From: Paracoccus sp. R12_2
Lineage (GTDB): Bacteria > Pseudomonadota > Alphaproteobacteria > Rhodobacterales > Rhodobacteraceae
Assembly: GCF_017744015.1 (NCBI RefSeq)
Contig: NZ_JAGHRA010000007.1
Span: 1 to 64,000 of the forward strand
Length of the DNA stretch: 64,000 nucleotides
Direction of reading: 5' to 3'
Position 1 is the first letter of the stretch. Each line of letters begins with the position of its first letter. Of the stretch, positions 20,614 through 28,781 are shown one piece after another. The position numbers were made by a program, and so were the translations under genes. Under the pieces are notes generated by a model. That model did no database searches and was not told the DNA's origin. It worked only from the letters and a program-made list of their open reading frames with translations.

Positions 20614-21555
20614 ATGCTGTGCTTTCTTCTTCGCCGGATGATCTCGTTGGGGCTAAGCCTGCTGGTGGCCTCGGCGCTGATATTTTCGGTCGTCGAACTG
20701 GTGCCCGGCGATCCGGCCAGCTTCATGCTGGGCACCGGCGCACAGCCCGAAACCGTCGCCGCGCTGCGTCAGCAGATGGGGCTGGATCAGCCCCTGCCCC
20801 TGCGCTACGCGGCGTGGGTCGGCGCGCTGCTACAGGGTGATCTTGGACAAAGCTTCACCTACAAGACCCCCATCGCGGGGATGATCCTGGAACGGATGCA
20901 GGTCTCGCTGCCGCTGGCGCTGATGGCGCTGACGCTGGCCGCGGCCATCGCCTTTCCGGTGGGCATCTACGCTGCTGCGCGCCGGGGCAAGGTGGGCGAT
21001 GCGGCGGTGATGGGCGGCACGCAGCTGGGAATCGCGCTGCCGAATTTCTGGTTCGCGATGCTTCTGGTGCTGCTGTTCGCGGTCAAGCTGCGCTGGCTGC
21101 CCGCAGGCGGCTTTCCGGGCTGGAGCCAGCCTGCCGCCGCGCTGCGATCGCTGATCCTGCCCGCCGTGGCGCTGGCCCTGCCGCAGGCCGCGATCCTTGT
21201 CCGCGTGCTGCGATCCGCACTGATCGAGACGCAGGGCCAGGACTATATCCGAACCGCCCGCGCCAAGGGGCTGACCGCCGGACAGACACTGCGCCGCCAC
21301 GCGCTGCGCAACGCGCTGATCCCGGTGCTGACGATCATGGGAATGCAGTTTTCCTTTCTTCTGGCCGGGGCGATCATCATCGAGAATGTCTTCTACCTGC
21401 CCGGCCTGGGCCGGCTGATCTTTCAGGCGATCAGCCAGCGCGACCTGATCGTGGTGCAATCGGCCGTGCTGGTGCTGGTCGCCGCCGTGATCTCCGTGAC
21501 CTTCCTGGTCGATCTGGCCTATGCCGCCGTCGATCCAAGGCTGCGCAACCGATGA
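20614..21555 (+). CDS. peptide/nickel-type ABC transporter permease (DppB-like)
   Basis: This 313-residue inner membrane protein starts MLCFLLRRMISLGLSLL and has about six hydrophobic helices. The DppB/OppB pattern is clear: VPGDPASFMLG near the N-terminus, and the cytoplasmic EAA-type loop DYIRTARAKGLTAGQTLRRHALRNALIPVLT. The stop overlaps the next permease by four bases. Longer in-frame starts reach back to the divergent SDR start and are less likely. It forms the transporter with the next two genes; no substrate-binding protein is encoded nearby, so the substrate is open (oligopeptides, nickel chelates, opines or glutathione). Confidence 0.9.
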   Translation: MLCFLLRRMISLGLSLLVASALIFSVVELVPGDPASFMLGTGAQPETVAALRQQMGLDQPLPLRYAAWVGALLQGDLGQSFTYKTPIAGMILERMQVSLPLALMALTLAAAIAFPVGIYAAARRGKVGDAAVMGGTQLGIALPNFWFAMLLVLLFAVKLRWLPAGGFPGWSQPAAALRSLILPAVALALPQAAILVRVLRSALIETQGQDYIRTARAKGLTAGQTLRRHALRNALIPVLTIMGMQFSFLLAGAIIIENVFYLPGLGRLIFQAISQRDLIVVQSAVLVLVAAVISVTFLVDLAYAAVDPRLRNR

Positions 21556-22364
21556 GATGGGGCATGATCCTGGGCGCGGCGCTGGCCGGGCTGGCGCTGA
21601 TCGCGGCGGTCCTGTCCTTCGTCTGGACACCCCATGACATCACCCAGCTTGCCATCGCCGACCGGCTGCAACCGCCCTCCGGCGCCCATCCGTTCGGCAC
21701 CGACCATTTCGGACGCGACATCCTGTCGATGGTGATGCTGGGTGCGCGGGTCTCGATCGCCGTCGCGCTGGTGGCTGTGGGCATCGGCGCGGGCATCGGC
21801 CTACCGCTGGGACTGCTGGCGGCCGCCCATCGCGGCGGCTGGCTGGACGATCTGGTGATGCGCGGCAACGATCTGATCTTCGCCTTTCCCAGCCTTGTCA
21901 TCGCCATCCTGATCACCGCCGTCTTCGGACCGTCGGCATTGAACGCGATCATCGCCATCGGCATCTTCAACATCCCGGTCTTTGCCCGCGTCACGCGCGG
22001 TGGGGCGCTGCCGATCTGGACGCTGGACTACATCCGCGCGGCCGAGGTGTCGGGCAAGGGCGCCGCGCTGATCAGCCTGCAGCATATCCTGCCCAACATC
22101 GCCAATCTGCTGATCGTCCAGGGCACCATCCAGTTCAGCCTCGGCATCCTGGCCGAGGCCGCCCTGTCCTATGTGGGGCTTGGCGCGCAGCCGCCCACGC
22201 CAAGCTGGGGCCGGATGCTGGCCGAGGCGCAGACCATGGTCACGCTGGCCCCGCATGTCGCGATCATTCCCGGCCTGTGCATCGTGCTGACGGTGCTGGG
22301 ACTGAACCTTCTGGGCGACGGCCTGCGCGATGCGCTGGACCCGCGGCTGAAGGTGGTGCGGTGA
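21552..22364 (+). CDS. peptide/nickel-type ABC transporter permease (DppC-like)
   Basis: This 270-residue permease overlaps the preceding gene by ATGA. The N-terminal helix and the periplasmic signature HPFGTDHFGRDILSMVMLGARVS are those of DppC/OppC proteins. The EAA loop is DYIRAAEVSGKGAALISLQHILPNI. It ends by a four-base overlap with the GTG of the ATPase gene, so all three products are translationally coupled. Confidence 0.92.
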   Translation: MRWGMILGAALAGLALIAAVLSFVWTPHDITQLAIADRLQPPSGAHPFGTDHFGRDILSMVMLGARVSIAVALVAVGIGAGIGLPLGLLAAAHRGGWLDDLVMRGNDLIFAFPSLVIAILITAVFGPSALNAIIAIGIFNIPVFARVTRGGALPIWTLDYIRAAEVSGKGAALISLQHILPNIANLLIVQGTIQFSLGILAEAALSYVGLGAQPPTPSWGRMLAEAQTMVTLAPHVAIIPGLCIVLTVLGLNLLGDGLRDALDPRLKVVR

Positions 22365-23920
22365 TCGATCTGCGCGATCTGTCGGTCTCTATCCGCGACA
22401 CGCAGGTGTTGCGCGATGTCGATCTGCACCTCATGCCCGGCACCATCACCGGGCTGGTCGGCGAAAGCGGATCGGGCAAGTCGATGACGGCGCTGGCGAT
22501 CATGGGCCTTCTGCCGCACCGGGCGCGCGCCGTCGGCCAGGTGGTGCTGGACGGGCAGAACCTGCTGACCATGCCCGAACCGGCGCTGTGCAAGATCCGC
22601 GGCAGGCGGATCGGCATGATCTTTCAGGAACCGATGACCGCGCTGAACCCGCTGATGACCATCGGCAATCAGGTGGCAGAGGTGCTGCGCATCCACCACG
22701 GCATGGACCGCGCGGCGGCGCTGGCCCGTGTCCGCGAAAGGCTGGACCGCGTCGGCCTGCCCGATCCGCGCTTTCCGCTGACCCTCTATCCGCATGAATT
22801 GTCGGGCGGCCAGCGTCAGCGGGTGGCCATCGCGCTGGCCATCGCCGAACGCCCCGACCTGCTGATCGCGGACGAACCCACGACCGCGTTGGACGTGACC
22901 ACGCAGGCGCAGATCCTTGACCTGCTGGCCGGGCTGGTCCGCGACGAAGGCATGGCGCTGTTGCTGATCACCCATGATCTTGCCGTGGTCGCCGGTCTGG
23001 CCGACCGCGTGGCGGTGATGAAATCGGGCAAGATCGTCGAGGAAGGACCGACCGAGACGCTGTTCCGCACCCGGTCGCACCCCTATACGCGCCAGCTTTT
23101 CGCGGCCTCGCGCCACGCCCCGTCGCGCCATGCGCCCGCAACCGGCAGCCCGCTGCTGCAGATCCGCGACGCGGTGCGTGAATACCGCCTGCCCGGCGGC
23201 GACAGGCTGCGCGCCGTCGATGGGGTCAGCCTGTCCATCGGTCGCGGCGAAAGCGTCGGACTGGTCGGCGAATCCGGCTGCGGGAAATCGACGCTGACCC
23301 GCGCGATCCTTGGCCTTGATCCGTTGCAGGGCGGCACGATCGCGCTGGACGGGCGACAGGTGATGGCAGGGCGGCGGATGCCGCGCGATCTGCGCGCGCG
23401 CATGCAGGTGGTGTTTCAGGACCCGTTCGGCAGCTTCGATCCCCGCTGGCGCGTCGCCCGCCTGGTGGCCGAACCGTTCCACCTGACCGACCGTCCGGCC
23501 GACTGGCGCGACCGCGTCGGCGCGGCCCTGTCCGAGGTCGGGCTGCACCCCGATGACGCCGACAGGCATATCCACGAATTCTCGGGGGGGCAGCGTCAGC
23601 GCATCGCCATCGCCCGCGCCCTGATCATCCGCCCCGACCTGATCGTGCTGGACGAGGCGGTCAGCGCGCTGGATGTCCGCGTCAGGGCGCAGGTGCTGGA
23701 CCTGCTGGCCGGTCTGCGCCGCAGCCACGGCCTGTCCTATCTGTTCATCAGCCATGATCTGTCGGTGGTGCGCGGCATCACCGATCGCGTGCTGGTGATG
23801 CAGAAAGGCCGCATCGTCGAGGACGGCGCCGCCGAACAGGTCATCGACGCCCCCAGCGCCCCCTATACCCGCCGCCTTGTCGCCGCCATGCCGCGCATCC
23901 CGAAGGATTGGGTGGCTTAG
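22361..23920 (+). CDS. fused two-domain ABC transporter ATPase (DppD-DppF type)
   Basis: This 519-residue protein joins two ATP-binding domains. The first has [16 protein letters not shown] and ADEPTTALD; the second has [16 protein letters not shown] and LDEAVSALD. Both sets are intact, so both sites should hydrolyse ATP. Each domain ends with the oligopeptide-type tail ([11 protein letters not shown] and [12 protein letters not shown]). The GTG start overlaps the previous stop. This arrangement, as in YejF/GsiA-like systems, supplies both ATPases of the importer in one chain. Confidence 0.93.
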   Translation: MIDLRDLSVSIRDTQVLRDVDLHLMPGTITGLVGESGSGKSMTALAIMGLLPHRARAVGQVVLDGQNLLTMPEPALCKIRGRRIGMIFQEPMTALNPLMTIGNQVAEVLRIHHGMDRAAALARVRERLDRVGLPDPRFPLTLYPHELSGGQRQRVAIALAIAERPDLLIADEPTTALDVTTQAQILDLLAGLVRDEGMALLLITHDLAVVAGLADRVAVMKSGKIVEEGPTETLFRTRSHPYTRQLFAASRHAPSRHAPATGSPLLQIRDAVREYRLPGGDRLRAVDGVSLSIGRGESVGLVGESGCGKSTLTRAILGLDPLQGGTIALDGRQVMAGRRMPRDLRARMQVVFQDPFGSFDPRWRVARLVAEPFHLTDRPADWRDRVGAALSEVGLHPDDADRHIHEFSGGQRQRIAIARALIIRPDLIVLDEAVSALDVRVRAQVLDLLAGLRRSHGLSYLFISHDLSVVRGITDRVLVMQKGRIVEDGAAEQVIDAPSAPYTRRLVAAMPRIPKDWVA

Positions 23921-24004
23921 GCCCTACCCGTCTGAAACCTGACTGCACTGAAGCTGCCACAGGCAGAACCTGCTGCGCAGGAACATCCACCGGACAAATG
24001 CCAC

Positions 24005-24023
24005 GGCCTGCGTCAGGCAGGCC
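24005..24023 (+). terminator. hairpin after the ABC transporter genes
   Basis: GGCCTGC (24005-24011) pairs with GCAGGCC (24017-24023) around a GTCAG loop, 85 bases after the ATPase stop. No T tract follows directly. It may end the transporter transcript. Nothing else is seen in the 198 bases up to arsR. Confidence 0.35.
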
Positions 24024-24118
24024 GGCAGTTCACACGGAATGGGGTTCTGTGAGTTTTTACGCGCTGCTTTGCGGGACGAAGCGGGCATTCGCTGCGCGAA
24101 CGCCAACGTCCGGTTTCA

Positions 24119-24808
24119 TCACGCGAGGTCTTTTGGAAACATCCGATGAAAGGCTTTGGCCCCAGTGTGCGAGAACGATACGACACGGGTTTTCTGATCC
24201 CGCTTTGCCCAAGCCAGCTCCTCGAAGCGCGTCAGCAACGCCCTCCCAAGGCTTCCTGCAAGGTGCGATCTGCGCTCGCTCCAGTCTAGGCATTCGCGGC
24301 AAAGGGGCGCGCGCGCCTTTTGCAAAGCGCAAAGGTCGATCTCGAAACCTGCCGCGAACGCTGCGCCCGAGTCGGTCAGTTTCAGGCCTTCGTCCTCAAG
24401 GACGATATGCCCCTGTGCCATCAGGCTGTCGAACATCTGCGTGCCCATGTCCCCTGCCAAGTGGTTGTAGCAGACCCGCGCCTCGCGTAGTTCGGCGTCC
24501 TTTGGACCATTGCGTTTTCGCAAATGTCCGGCTCCGGCCGCGAAACCCATCAGTCCTTCGAGAACGTGCGCAACGTCATCACTGGCGAGGGAGAAATACT
24601 TGTGCCGACCCTGCTTACGGGGGCGTAACAGCCCGCCTGCTTCAAGCTTCGACAGGTGCGAGCTGGTCGTCTGGATCGTGACACCGGCCTCTTCCGCCAA
24701 CTCGCTCACGGTCAAGGCCTTACCACTCATCAGTGCGGTCAGCATGTTGGCGCGAGCCGGGTCGCCGATCAGGGCGGCGGTGTGAGCAATATCTGGACCC
24801 GCTTTCAT
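24119..24808 (-). CDS. ArsR-type transcriptional regulator with C-terminal extension
   Basis: This 229-residue protein has an N-terminal ArsR winged helix at about residues 5-80 (IGDPARANMLTALMSGKALTVSELAEEAGVTIQTTSSHLSKLEAGGLLRPRKQGRHKYFSL). The extra domain of about 140 residues ends with Cys-containing segments (EIDLCALQKARAPLCRECLDWSERR). The length is twice that of metal-sensing ArsR proteins, and matches a subgroup with an additional C-terminal domain. A palindrome two bases upstream of its start lies in the divergent promoter region with the NIPSNAP gene, suggesting autoregulation and control of that operon. The inducer is unknown; the clustered cysteines could sense an electrophile or metal. 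Confidence 0.85.
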   Translation of the reverse strand: MKAGPDIAHTAALIGDPARANMLTALMSGKALTVSELAEEAGVTIQTTSSHLSKLEAGGLLRPRKQGRHKYFSLASDDVAHVLEGLMGFAAGAGHLRKRNGPKDAELREARVCYNHLAGDMGTQMFDSLMAQGHIVLEDEGLKLTDSGAAFAAGFEIDLCALQKARAPLCRECLDWSERRSHLAGSLGRALLTRFEELAWAKRDQKTRVVSFSHTGAKAFHRMFPKDLA

Positions 24809-24809
24809 A

Positions 24810-24827
24810 CTTCGACCCTAGTCGAAG
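24810..24827. promoter_or_regulatory. palindromic operator candidate for the ArsR regulator
   Basis: CTTCGAC (24810-24816) and GTCGAAG (24821-24827) form a perfect 7-bp inverted repeat with a four-base spacer. It lies immediately upstream of the arsR start and 57 bases before the divergent NIPSNAP gene, the expected place for an ArsR-family operator. Confidence 0.6.
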
Positions 24828-24884
24828 CATTTGCTCCATGCAATCGTTTAGCCTGGCGGAAAGACGATCTTGAAAGAGGCGACA

Positions 24885-25214
24885 ATGCTGACCTGTATCA
24901 TCCGCTACCACATCGACCCAACTAAAAGAGCCCAGTTTGAGGAGTATTCCCGCAACTGGGGACAGGCGATCCCGCGCTGCGGGGCTGATCTTATCGGCTA
25001 TTATGCCCCGCACGAAGGCTCATCGACCTTGGCCTATGGCATCTACAATGTCGCGAGCTTGGCCGAATATGAAACGTATCGCTTGCGATTGGCGGCGGAC
25101 CCGCTAGGGCGCGAGAACTATGAGTTTGCCCTGAAAGAGAAGTTCCTGCTCCGCGAAGACAGGACATTCCTGAAACTCGCGTCCGCGCCCCACGGCCCCG
25201 GAACCACAACATGA
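24885..25214 (+). CDS. NIPSNAP family protein
   Basis: This 109-residue protein of the NIPSNAP family (ferredoxin-like fold) begins MLTCIIRYHIDPTKRAQFEEYSRNWGQAIPRCG. The region ADLIGYYAPHEGSSTLAYGIYNVASLAEYETYRLRLAADP is diagnostic. The ATG at 24885 has AAAGAGG in front. The stop overlaps the next gene by ATGA. The biochemical role of bacterial NIPSNAP proteins is not established. Pairing with an ABM-domain protein under a divergent ArsR gene suggests a stress or detoxification cassette. Confidence 0.85.
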   Translation: MLTCIIRYHIDPTKRAQFEEYSRNWGQAIPRCGADLIGYYAPHEGSSTLAYGIYNVASLAEYETYRLRLAADPLGRENYEFALKEKFLLREDRTFLKLASAPHGPGTTT

Positions 25215-25558
25215 TTGCGGTCATCTTCGAGGTCGAACCGGTCGATGGGCGCAAGGAGGAATACCTCGATATCGCCGCTGAAATGCGTCCGATGCTGGAC
25301 AGGATCGAGGGCTTTATCTCGGTTGAACGGTTCCAGAGCCTGACCGATCCTCGTAAAATCCTGTCCCTATCATTCTTCGAAGATGAAGCAGCCATCGCAC
25401 GTTGGCGCAACCTAAGCGCCCACCGGGGGGCACAGGCGAAGGGGCGCGGAGGCGTGTTTGATAACTACCGTCTTCGCATCGCCAGCGTCATTCGGGACTA
25501 CGGCATGTTCGACCGTGCGCAGGCCCCGTCCGACAGCCGCAAAGCGCACACGGAATGA
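25211..25558 (+). CDS. antibiotic biosynthesis monooxygenase (ABM) domain protein
   Basis: This 115-residue ABM-fold protein reads MIAVIFEVEPVDGRKEEYLDIAAEMRPMLDRIEGFISVERF, then SFFEDEAAIARWRNLSAHRGAQAKGR with the His that is common in this family. Members act on quinones or heme, or have no known activity. Translation is coupled to the NIPSNAP gene by a four-base overlap, so the two products may interact. The C-terminal tail after RDYGMF is short and hydrophilic. Confidence 0.85.
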   Translation: MIAVIFEVEPVDGRKEEYLDIAAEMRPMLDRIEGFISVERFQSLTDPRKILSLSFFEDEAAIARWRNLSAHRGAQAKGRGGVFDNYRLRIASVIRDYGMFDRAQAPSDSRKAHTE

Positions 25559-25596
25559 CCGCCGGAGAGCTTTGGACACCGATCCGTTAGCTGCCA

Positions 25597-25661
25597 TTCA
25601 TGCAGCCCGCAGCATCGGTGAAAAAGGGCTCAAAGCCGGCATTCGATGCTCGCTGCATGAA
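25597..25661. repeat. long imperfect inverted repeat
   Basis: TTCATGCAGC (25597-25606) and GCTGCATGAA (25652-25661) are perfect inverted copies, and GCATCG/CGATGC extends the pairing inward after a small internal loop. The whole could form a 65-base hairpin just after the ABM gene. It may be a terminator, a mobile-element remnant or a structured RNA element. Confidence 0.55.
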
Positions 25662-25700
25662 CGTCTACCCCTGCGGCACCATGATCCCAGATCATTTATA

Positions 25701-25945
25701 GGGGGCAGGGAGATTGCCCGGCCGCGCCTTTTCCGGGTCCAAGGGGATTTGGGCAAGCCAAACGCCCTTGGACGACAGGGGGAAGACGCTGCCTTCCCCC
25801 TCGGGCAAGCCGATTAGACCGGGCCGTGTCCTCGGCTGCGCCTGCGGGCCGCACCACCCCGGTCGAATAGACTTGCCTCGCCCCCTTCCGCGTTCGCCAC
25901 GTGACAGACCTGCAAGAGCGCGGCCCAAGGGCCGGTTCTTGCAGG
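25701..25945 (+). ncRNA. candidate structured RNA, possibly 6S-like
   Basis: No credible gene occupies 25559-26078. This part can form several strong helices: GTCCAAGGG/CCCTTGGAC (25737-25745 with 25765-25773) and GGGGGAAG/CTTCCCCC (25778-25785 with 25793-25800). Both are enclosed by TTGCCCG/CGGGCAA (25714-25720 with 25802-25808). A terminal stem CCTGCAAGA/TCTTGCAGG (25909-25917 with 25937-25945) holds an inner GGCCC-AA-GGGCC. AGCCGAT at about 25808 and ACCT..CAAGGG..GGTTAC near 25908-25948 recall two conserved 6S RNA segments at similar spacing. Ends, strand and identity are uncertain. Confidence 0.35.
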
Positions 25946-25989
25946 TTACGCCAATGATGGAAGGAAAAGGGATGCCCAGGACGCAAAAT

Positions 25990-26018
25990 GCCAGACGTCG
26001 GCGACGACGCCAGACGTC
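25990..26018 (+). repeat. tandem GCCAGACGTC repeat
   Basis: GCCAGACGTC occurs at 25990-25999 and again at 26009-26018, a 19-base period, each ending in the palindrome GACGTC. It lies between the hairpin-rich region and tRNA-Arg. The function is unknown. Confidence 0.5.
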
Positions 26019-26078
26019 AGGTTGGGTCAGAAATCTGACGGAAAGCCGAATATCTCTGACAGACGATAATAGGAGAAA

Positions 26079-26155
26079 TGGCGGACCCGGAGCGATTCGA
26101 ACGCCCGACCCCCAGATTCGTAGTCTGGTGCTCTATCCAGCTGAGCTACGGGTCC
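26079..26155 (-). tRNA. tRNA-Arg (ACG)
   Basis: On the minus strand the gene runs GGACCCG...CGGGTCC with encoded CCA at its 3' end (26081-26079). The anticodon arm CCAGA-CTACGAA-TCTGG gives ACG. The T arm contains GTTCGAATC. Its 3' end faces the accessory patch on the left. Confidence 0.96.
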
Positions 26156-26240
26156 GTCGTAGGGCGGTGATCTATCGCCGCCGTCTGGGGGATGCAAGGG
26201 GGTAGCAGACAAAAAAGTTGATCTGTCGGTTGCTTGCTGA

Positions 26241-27671
26241 TCAGCCTGCCCCCGCACCCTGCGGCACGGGTGGCGAGGCCATGTCCCGCGGCATGTGTAT
26301 CATGAACTCGGTCCCTTCGGCATCGCTGCGCATCAGTTCAAGCTTTCCGCCATGGCCGCGGATCAGGTCTGCCGCGATCGTCAGGCCAAGCCCGGTGCCA
26401 CCCTTCCGCGCGCTGCCGGTGAATGGCTTGAACAGGAACTCTCGCGCCTTGTCGGGCAGGCCCGGCCCGGTATCACCCACACGGATCCACCAGTCGCTGT
26501 CGGTCTCGCCTGCCCCGATCTCGACCGTGCCGGGCTGGCCGGTCCCCTCGATGGCCTGGCGCGCATTGCGGCCCAGATTGGTCAGGACGCGATACAGTTG
26601 ATCCTTGTCGGCGCGGATCATCAGACTGGGCGGGATGTCGGTCAGAAATTCGACCTGCGGCTGACCGGCCGATTGCCCTGCCAGCGTCTCGGCCTCGACC
26701 AGTTCAGACACAAGCTGCGACAGGTTGAACCGCGACAGTGTCGGTGCGGGCTCTTCGGCCTTGCCGAACGCCAAAGTCGTCTCGCACAGGGTCACAGCCC
26801 GAGAGATGGATTTCAGCAGCTTTGGCGCGGCCCGCTTGACCTTGGGATCGGCGCTGTCTTCCAGCCTGTCGGCGAAGATCTGTGCGGTAGTCAGGATATT
26901 GCGCAGATCGTGACTGATCTTGGCGACGGCCTGCCCCAACAGCGCCATCCGTTCCTTCTGCTTCAGCGAAGATGTCACGGTCTTCTGCATGGCCTCAAGC
27001 GCGGTCTCGGCCTCGCGCAGCTCGGCCAGCCTGGCATCGGGACGGATGATGTGACGTGGATCCTCGGGCGCACCGGCATAGGCGGACAGGTTGCTGATCA
27101 CCCTTCGAATAGGGACCAGAATCAGCCGCTGGGCCGCAAGGTTCAGCAGCACCGCAGTCAGGATCGAGAATGCCGCCGACAGCGCCAGAAGCCGCACGCC
27201 ATATTCGACCATCGCCGCACGTAGCGGCGCAGTGGGCATGGTGATCTCGATCAACTGGCCCGCCTGATTGACGGGGGCGCCGATCACGCGGATCACCCTG
27301 TCGGTATTGTCGCCAAGCGTCGCAAGCGCGTCATCCACCGTCTGCAAGACGGTCTCGTCGCGCAGATCATAGGTGTCGCTGACAGGGCCGGGAATGGTCG
27401 AGGCCAGGACAAGCTGACGCACGTCGTCACGCCGCAGGACGACGTTGAAGACGCCGGCATTCTGCAAAAGCTCTGATTCCAGATCGGCGGCCAGCGTCTC
27501 ATCAGTGGTCGCCAACAGCGCGAGGCTGGCGATCTGTGCACGCTCCAGTCGCGATTCGAGATAGTCCAGCCGAAAGCTGGCCAGCGCGGGCAGCAGGATG
27601 AAGACTTCTGCAAGCACGACGAAAATCATCGTCAGTGCTGCGAATCGGCCAGAGATCGTGTTCAGTCGCAT
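26241..27671 (-). CDS. membrane sensor histidine kinase
   Basis: This 476-residue kinase has a first transmembrane helix at about residues 12-34 and a periplasmic sensing region of about 125 residues. A second helix lies near 158-182, followed by a HAMP-like linker (PIRRVISNLSAYAG). The phosphoacceptor His254 is in KISHDLRNIL. The ATPase domain shows the N box NLGRNARQAIE, GDTGPGLP and GGTGLGLTIAADLIRGHGG. The start at 27671 places the first helix correctly. No response regulator gene lies beside it, so it is an orphan kinase. It is divergent from rpmH. Confidence 0.9.
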   Translation of the reverse strand: MRLNTISGRFAALTMIFVVLAEVFILLPALASFRLDYLESRLERAQIASLALLATTDETLAADLESELLQNAGVFNVVLRRDDVRQLVLASTIPGPVSDTYDLRDETVLQTVDDALATLGDNTDRVIRVIGAPVNQAGQLIEITMPTAPLRAAMVEYGVRLLALSAAFSILTAVLLNLAAQRLILVPIRRVISNLSAYAGAPEDPRHIIRPDARLAELREAETALEAMQKTVTSSLKQKERMALLGQAVAKISHDLRNILTTAQIFADRLEDSADPKVKRAAPKLLKSISRAVTLCETTLAFGKAEEPAPTLSRFNLSQLVSELVEAETLAGQSAGQPQVEFLTDIPPSLMIRADKDQLYRVLTNLGRNARQAIEGTGQPGTVEIGAGETDSDWWIRVGDTGPGLPDKAREFLFKPFTGSARKGGTGLGLTIAADLIRGHGGKLELMRSDAEGTEFMIHMPRDMASPPVPQGAGAG

Positions 27672-27807
27672 CTTGTCCGGGTCGTGGCCTTTTAACACCC
27701 GCTTTTGCCGGGCAAGGCGGCAATTGCACATCAAACGAATGTGATCGCTGCAGGGTTCCACCAGCGCGACCGATATATTTCGACGCCATAAAGACAGGTG
27801 ATGCCGG

Positions 27808-27836
27808 TTGACGCCACCCCCAGCTTGCACTATCCA
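27808..27836 (+). promoter_or_regulatory. probable rpmH promoter
   Basis: TTGACG (27808-27813), a 17-base spacer and TATCCA (27831-27836). It would give a leader of about 90 bases before rpmH and probably drives rpmH-rnpA-yidD-ttcA. Confidence 0.55.
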
Positions 27837-27934
27837 GCGGGCTTCGAACAACCGGCGCGTTCGCGTGCGGGGCTGTGACGTTTTGTCCTGCCGCACCAGC
27901 CGCCACCCGCAAGCATCGACCCGGAGACCTGACC

Positions 27935-28069
27935 ATGAAGCGCACTTTCCAACCCTCGAACCTCGTTCGTGCGCGCCGTCACGGCTTTCGTGCCCGCATG
28001 GCCACCAAGGGCGGCCGTCGCGTGCTGAACGCCCGTCGCGCCAAGGGCCGCAAGCGCCTGTCGGCCTAA
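27935..28069 (+). CDS. rpmH: 50S ribosomal protein L34
   Basis: This 44-residue basic protein, [18 protein letters not shown]...[13 protein letters not shown], is unmistakably L34 of the large ribosomal subunit. It starts the conserved rpmH-rnpA-yidD-yidC order. Confidence 0.98.
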   Translation: MKRTFQPSNLVRARRHGFRARMATKGGRRVLNARRAKGRKRLSA

Positions 28070-28110
28070 GCACGACCGGCGGCATCGTCCGCCGTCGAAA
28101 GGCTGTGATC

Positions 28111-28527
28111 ATGCCGCCCATGCCCCATCCAGGCGCTGAAGCTCAGCCACGGGATGACGGCATGGCGGCATTTCGCATGTCTGGCAGACCGAATGGAATG
28201 CCCCCTGTGCTCAGGAAGCGTGCCGAGTTTCTGGCTGCGGCCAAGGCACGTCGGCAGGGGACGCCCGGCTTTCTGTTGCAGGCGCGGCGACGCGCTGATG
28301 ACGGTCCGGCGCGGGTCGGCTTTACCTGTTCAAAGAAGGTCGGCAACGCTGTTCTTCGCAACCGCGCCAAGCGTCGCTTGCGGGAAATAGCAAGGCTTTG
28401 CCTGCCAGACGCGGGAATGCGTGGTTGGGACTATGTGCTGATTGGGCGGCCCGGGGTCACCGTCAGCCGCGACTTCACCGCGATGCGCGACGATCTGTCG
28501 CGCGCACTGCGCAAGATTCACTCATGA
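28111..28527 (+). CDS. rnpA: ribonuclease P protein component
   Basis: RnpA binds RNase P RNA and helps mature tRNA 5' ends. The conserved core is [24 protein letters not shown], then [26 protein letters not shown], containing the RNR signature. The start is uncertain: ATG 28111 with AAAGG upstream gives 138 residues, while later in-frame ATGs (28162, 28177) would shorten an unconserved N-terminal tail. It ends in a four-base overlap with yidD. Confidence 0.95.
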   Translation: MPPMPHPGAEAQPRDDGMAAFRMSGRPNGMPPVLRKRAEFLAAAKARRQGTPGFLLQARRRADDGPARVGFTCSKKVGNAVLRNRAKRRLREIARLCLPDAGMRGWDYVLIGRPGVTVSRDFTAMRDDLSRALRKIHS

Positions 28528-28781
28528 GCCCGCTGGCACGGATGCTTGCACTGCCGGTGCGCGCCTACCGTCTGGTCGCCTCTCCCTGGGTCGGACATGG
28601 CTGCCGGTTCCAGCCGACCTGTTCCGCCTATGCGCTGGAGGCACTGCAACGTCACGGCGCGATCCGTGGCGGCTGGCTGGCGCTGCGGCGCATCTTCCGC
28701 TGCCACCCCTGGGGCGGTCAGGGCTATGATCCGGTGCCCGGCGCCGACCCCGATCACGAAAGGCATTCCGATGCTGGATGA
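28524..28781 (+). CDS. yidD: membrane protein insertion efficiency factor YidD
   Basis: This 85-residue protein has the family core [58 protein letters not shown], including the conserved cysteines and the C-terminal HPW-GG-DPVP motif. It is a small membrane-associated factor that supports YidC-dependent insertion. The ATG overlaps the rnpA stop and the 3' end overlaps ttcA by 11 bases. Confidence 0.97.
   Translation: MSPLARMLALPVRAYRLVASPWVGHGCRFQPTCSAYALEALQRHGAIRGGWLALRRIFRCHPWGGQGYDPVPGADPDHERHSDAG

Noticed and set aside
25692..25986. Minus-strand frames of 78 and 96 codons in the hairpin-rich region
   Set aside because: Overlapping frames with Arg/Gly/Pro-rich translations and no ribosome site; the strong helices explain the sequence better.
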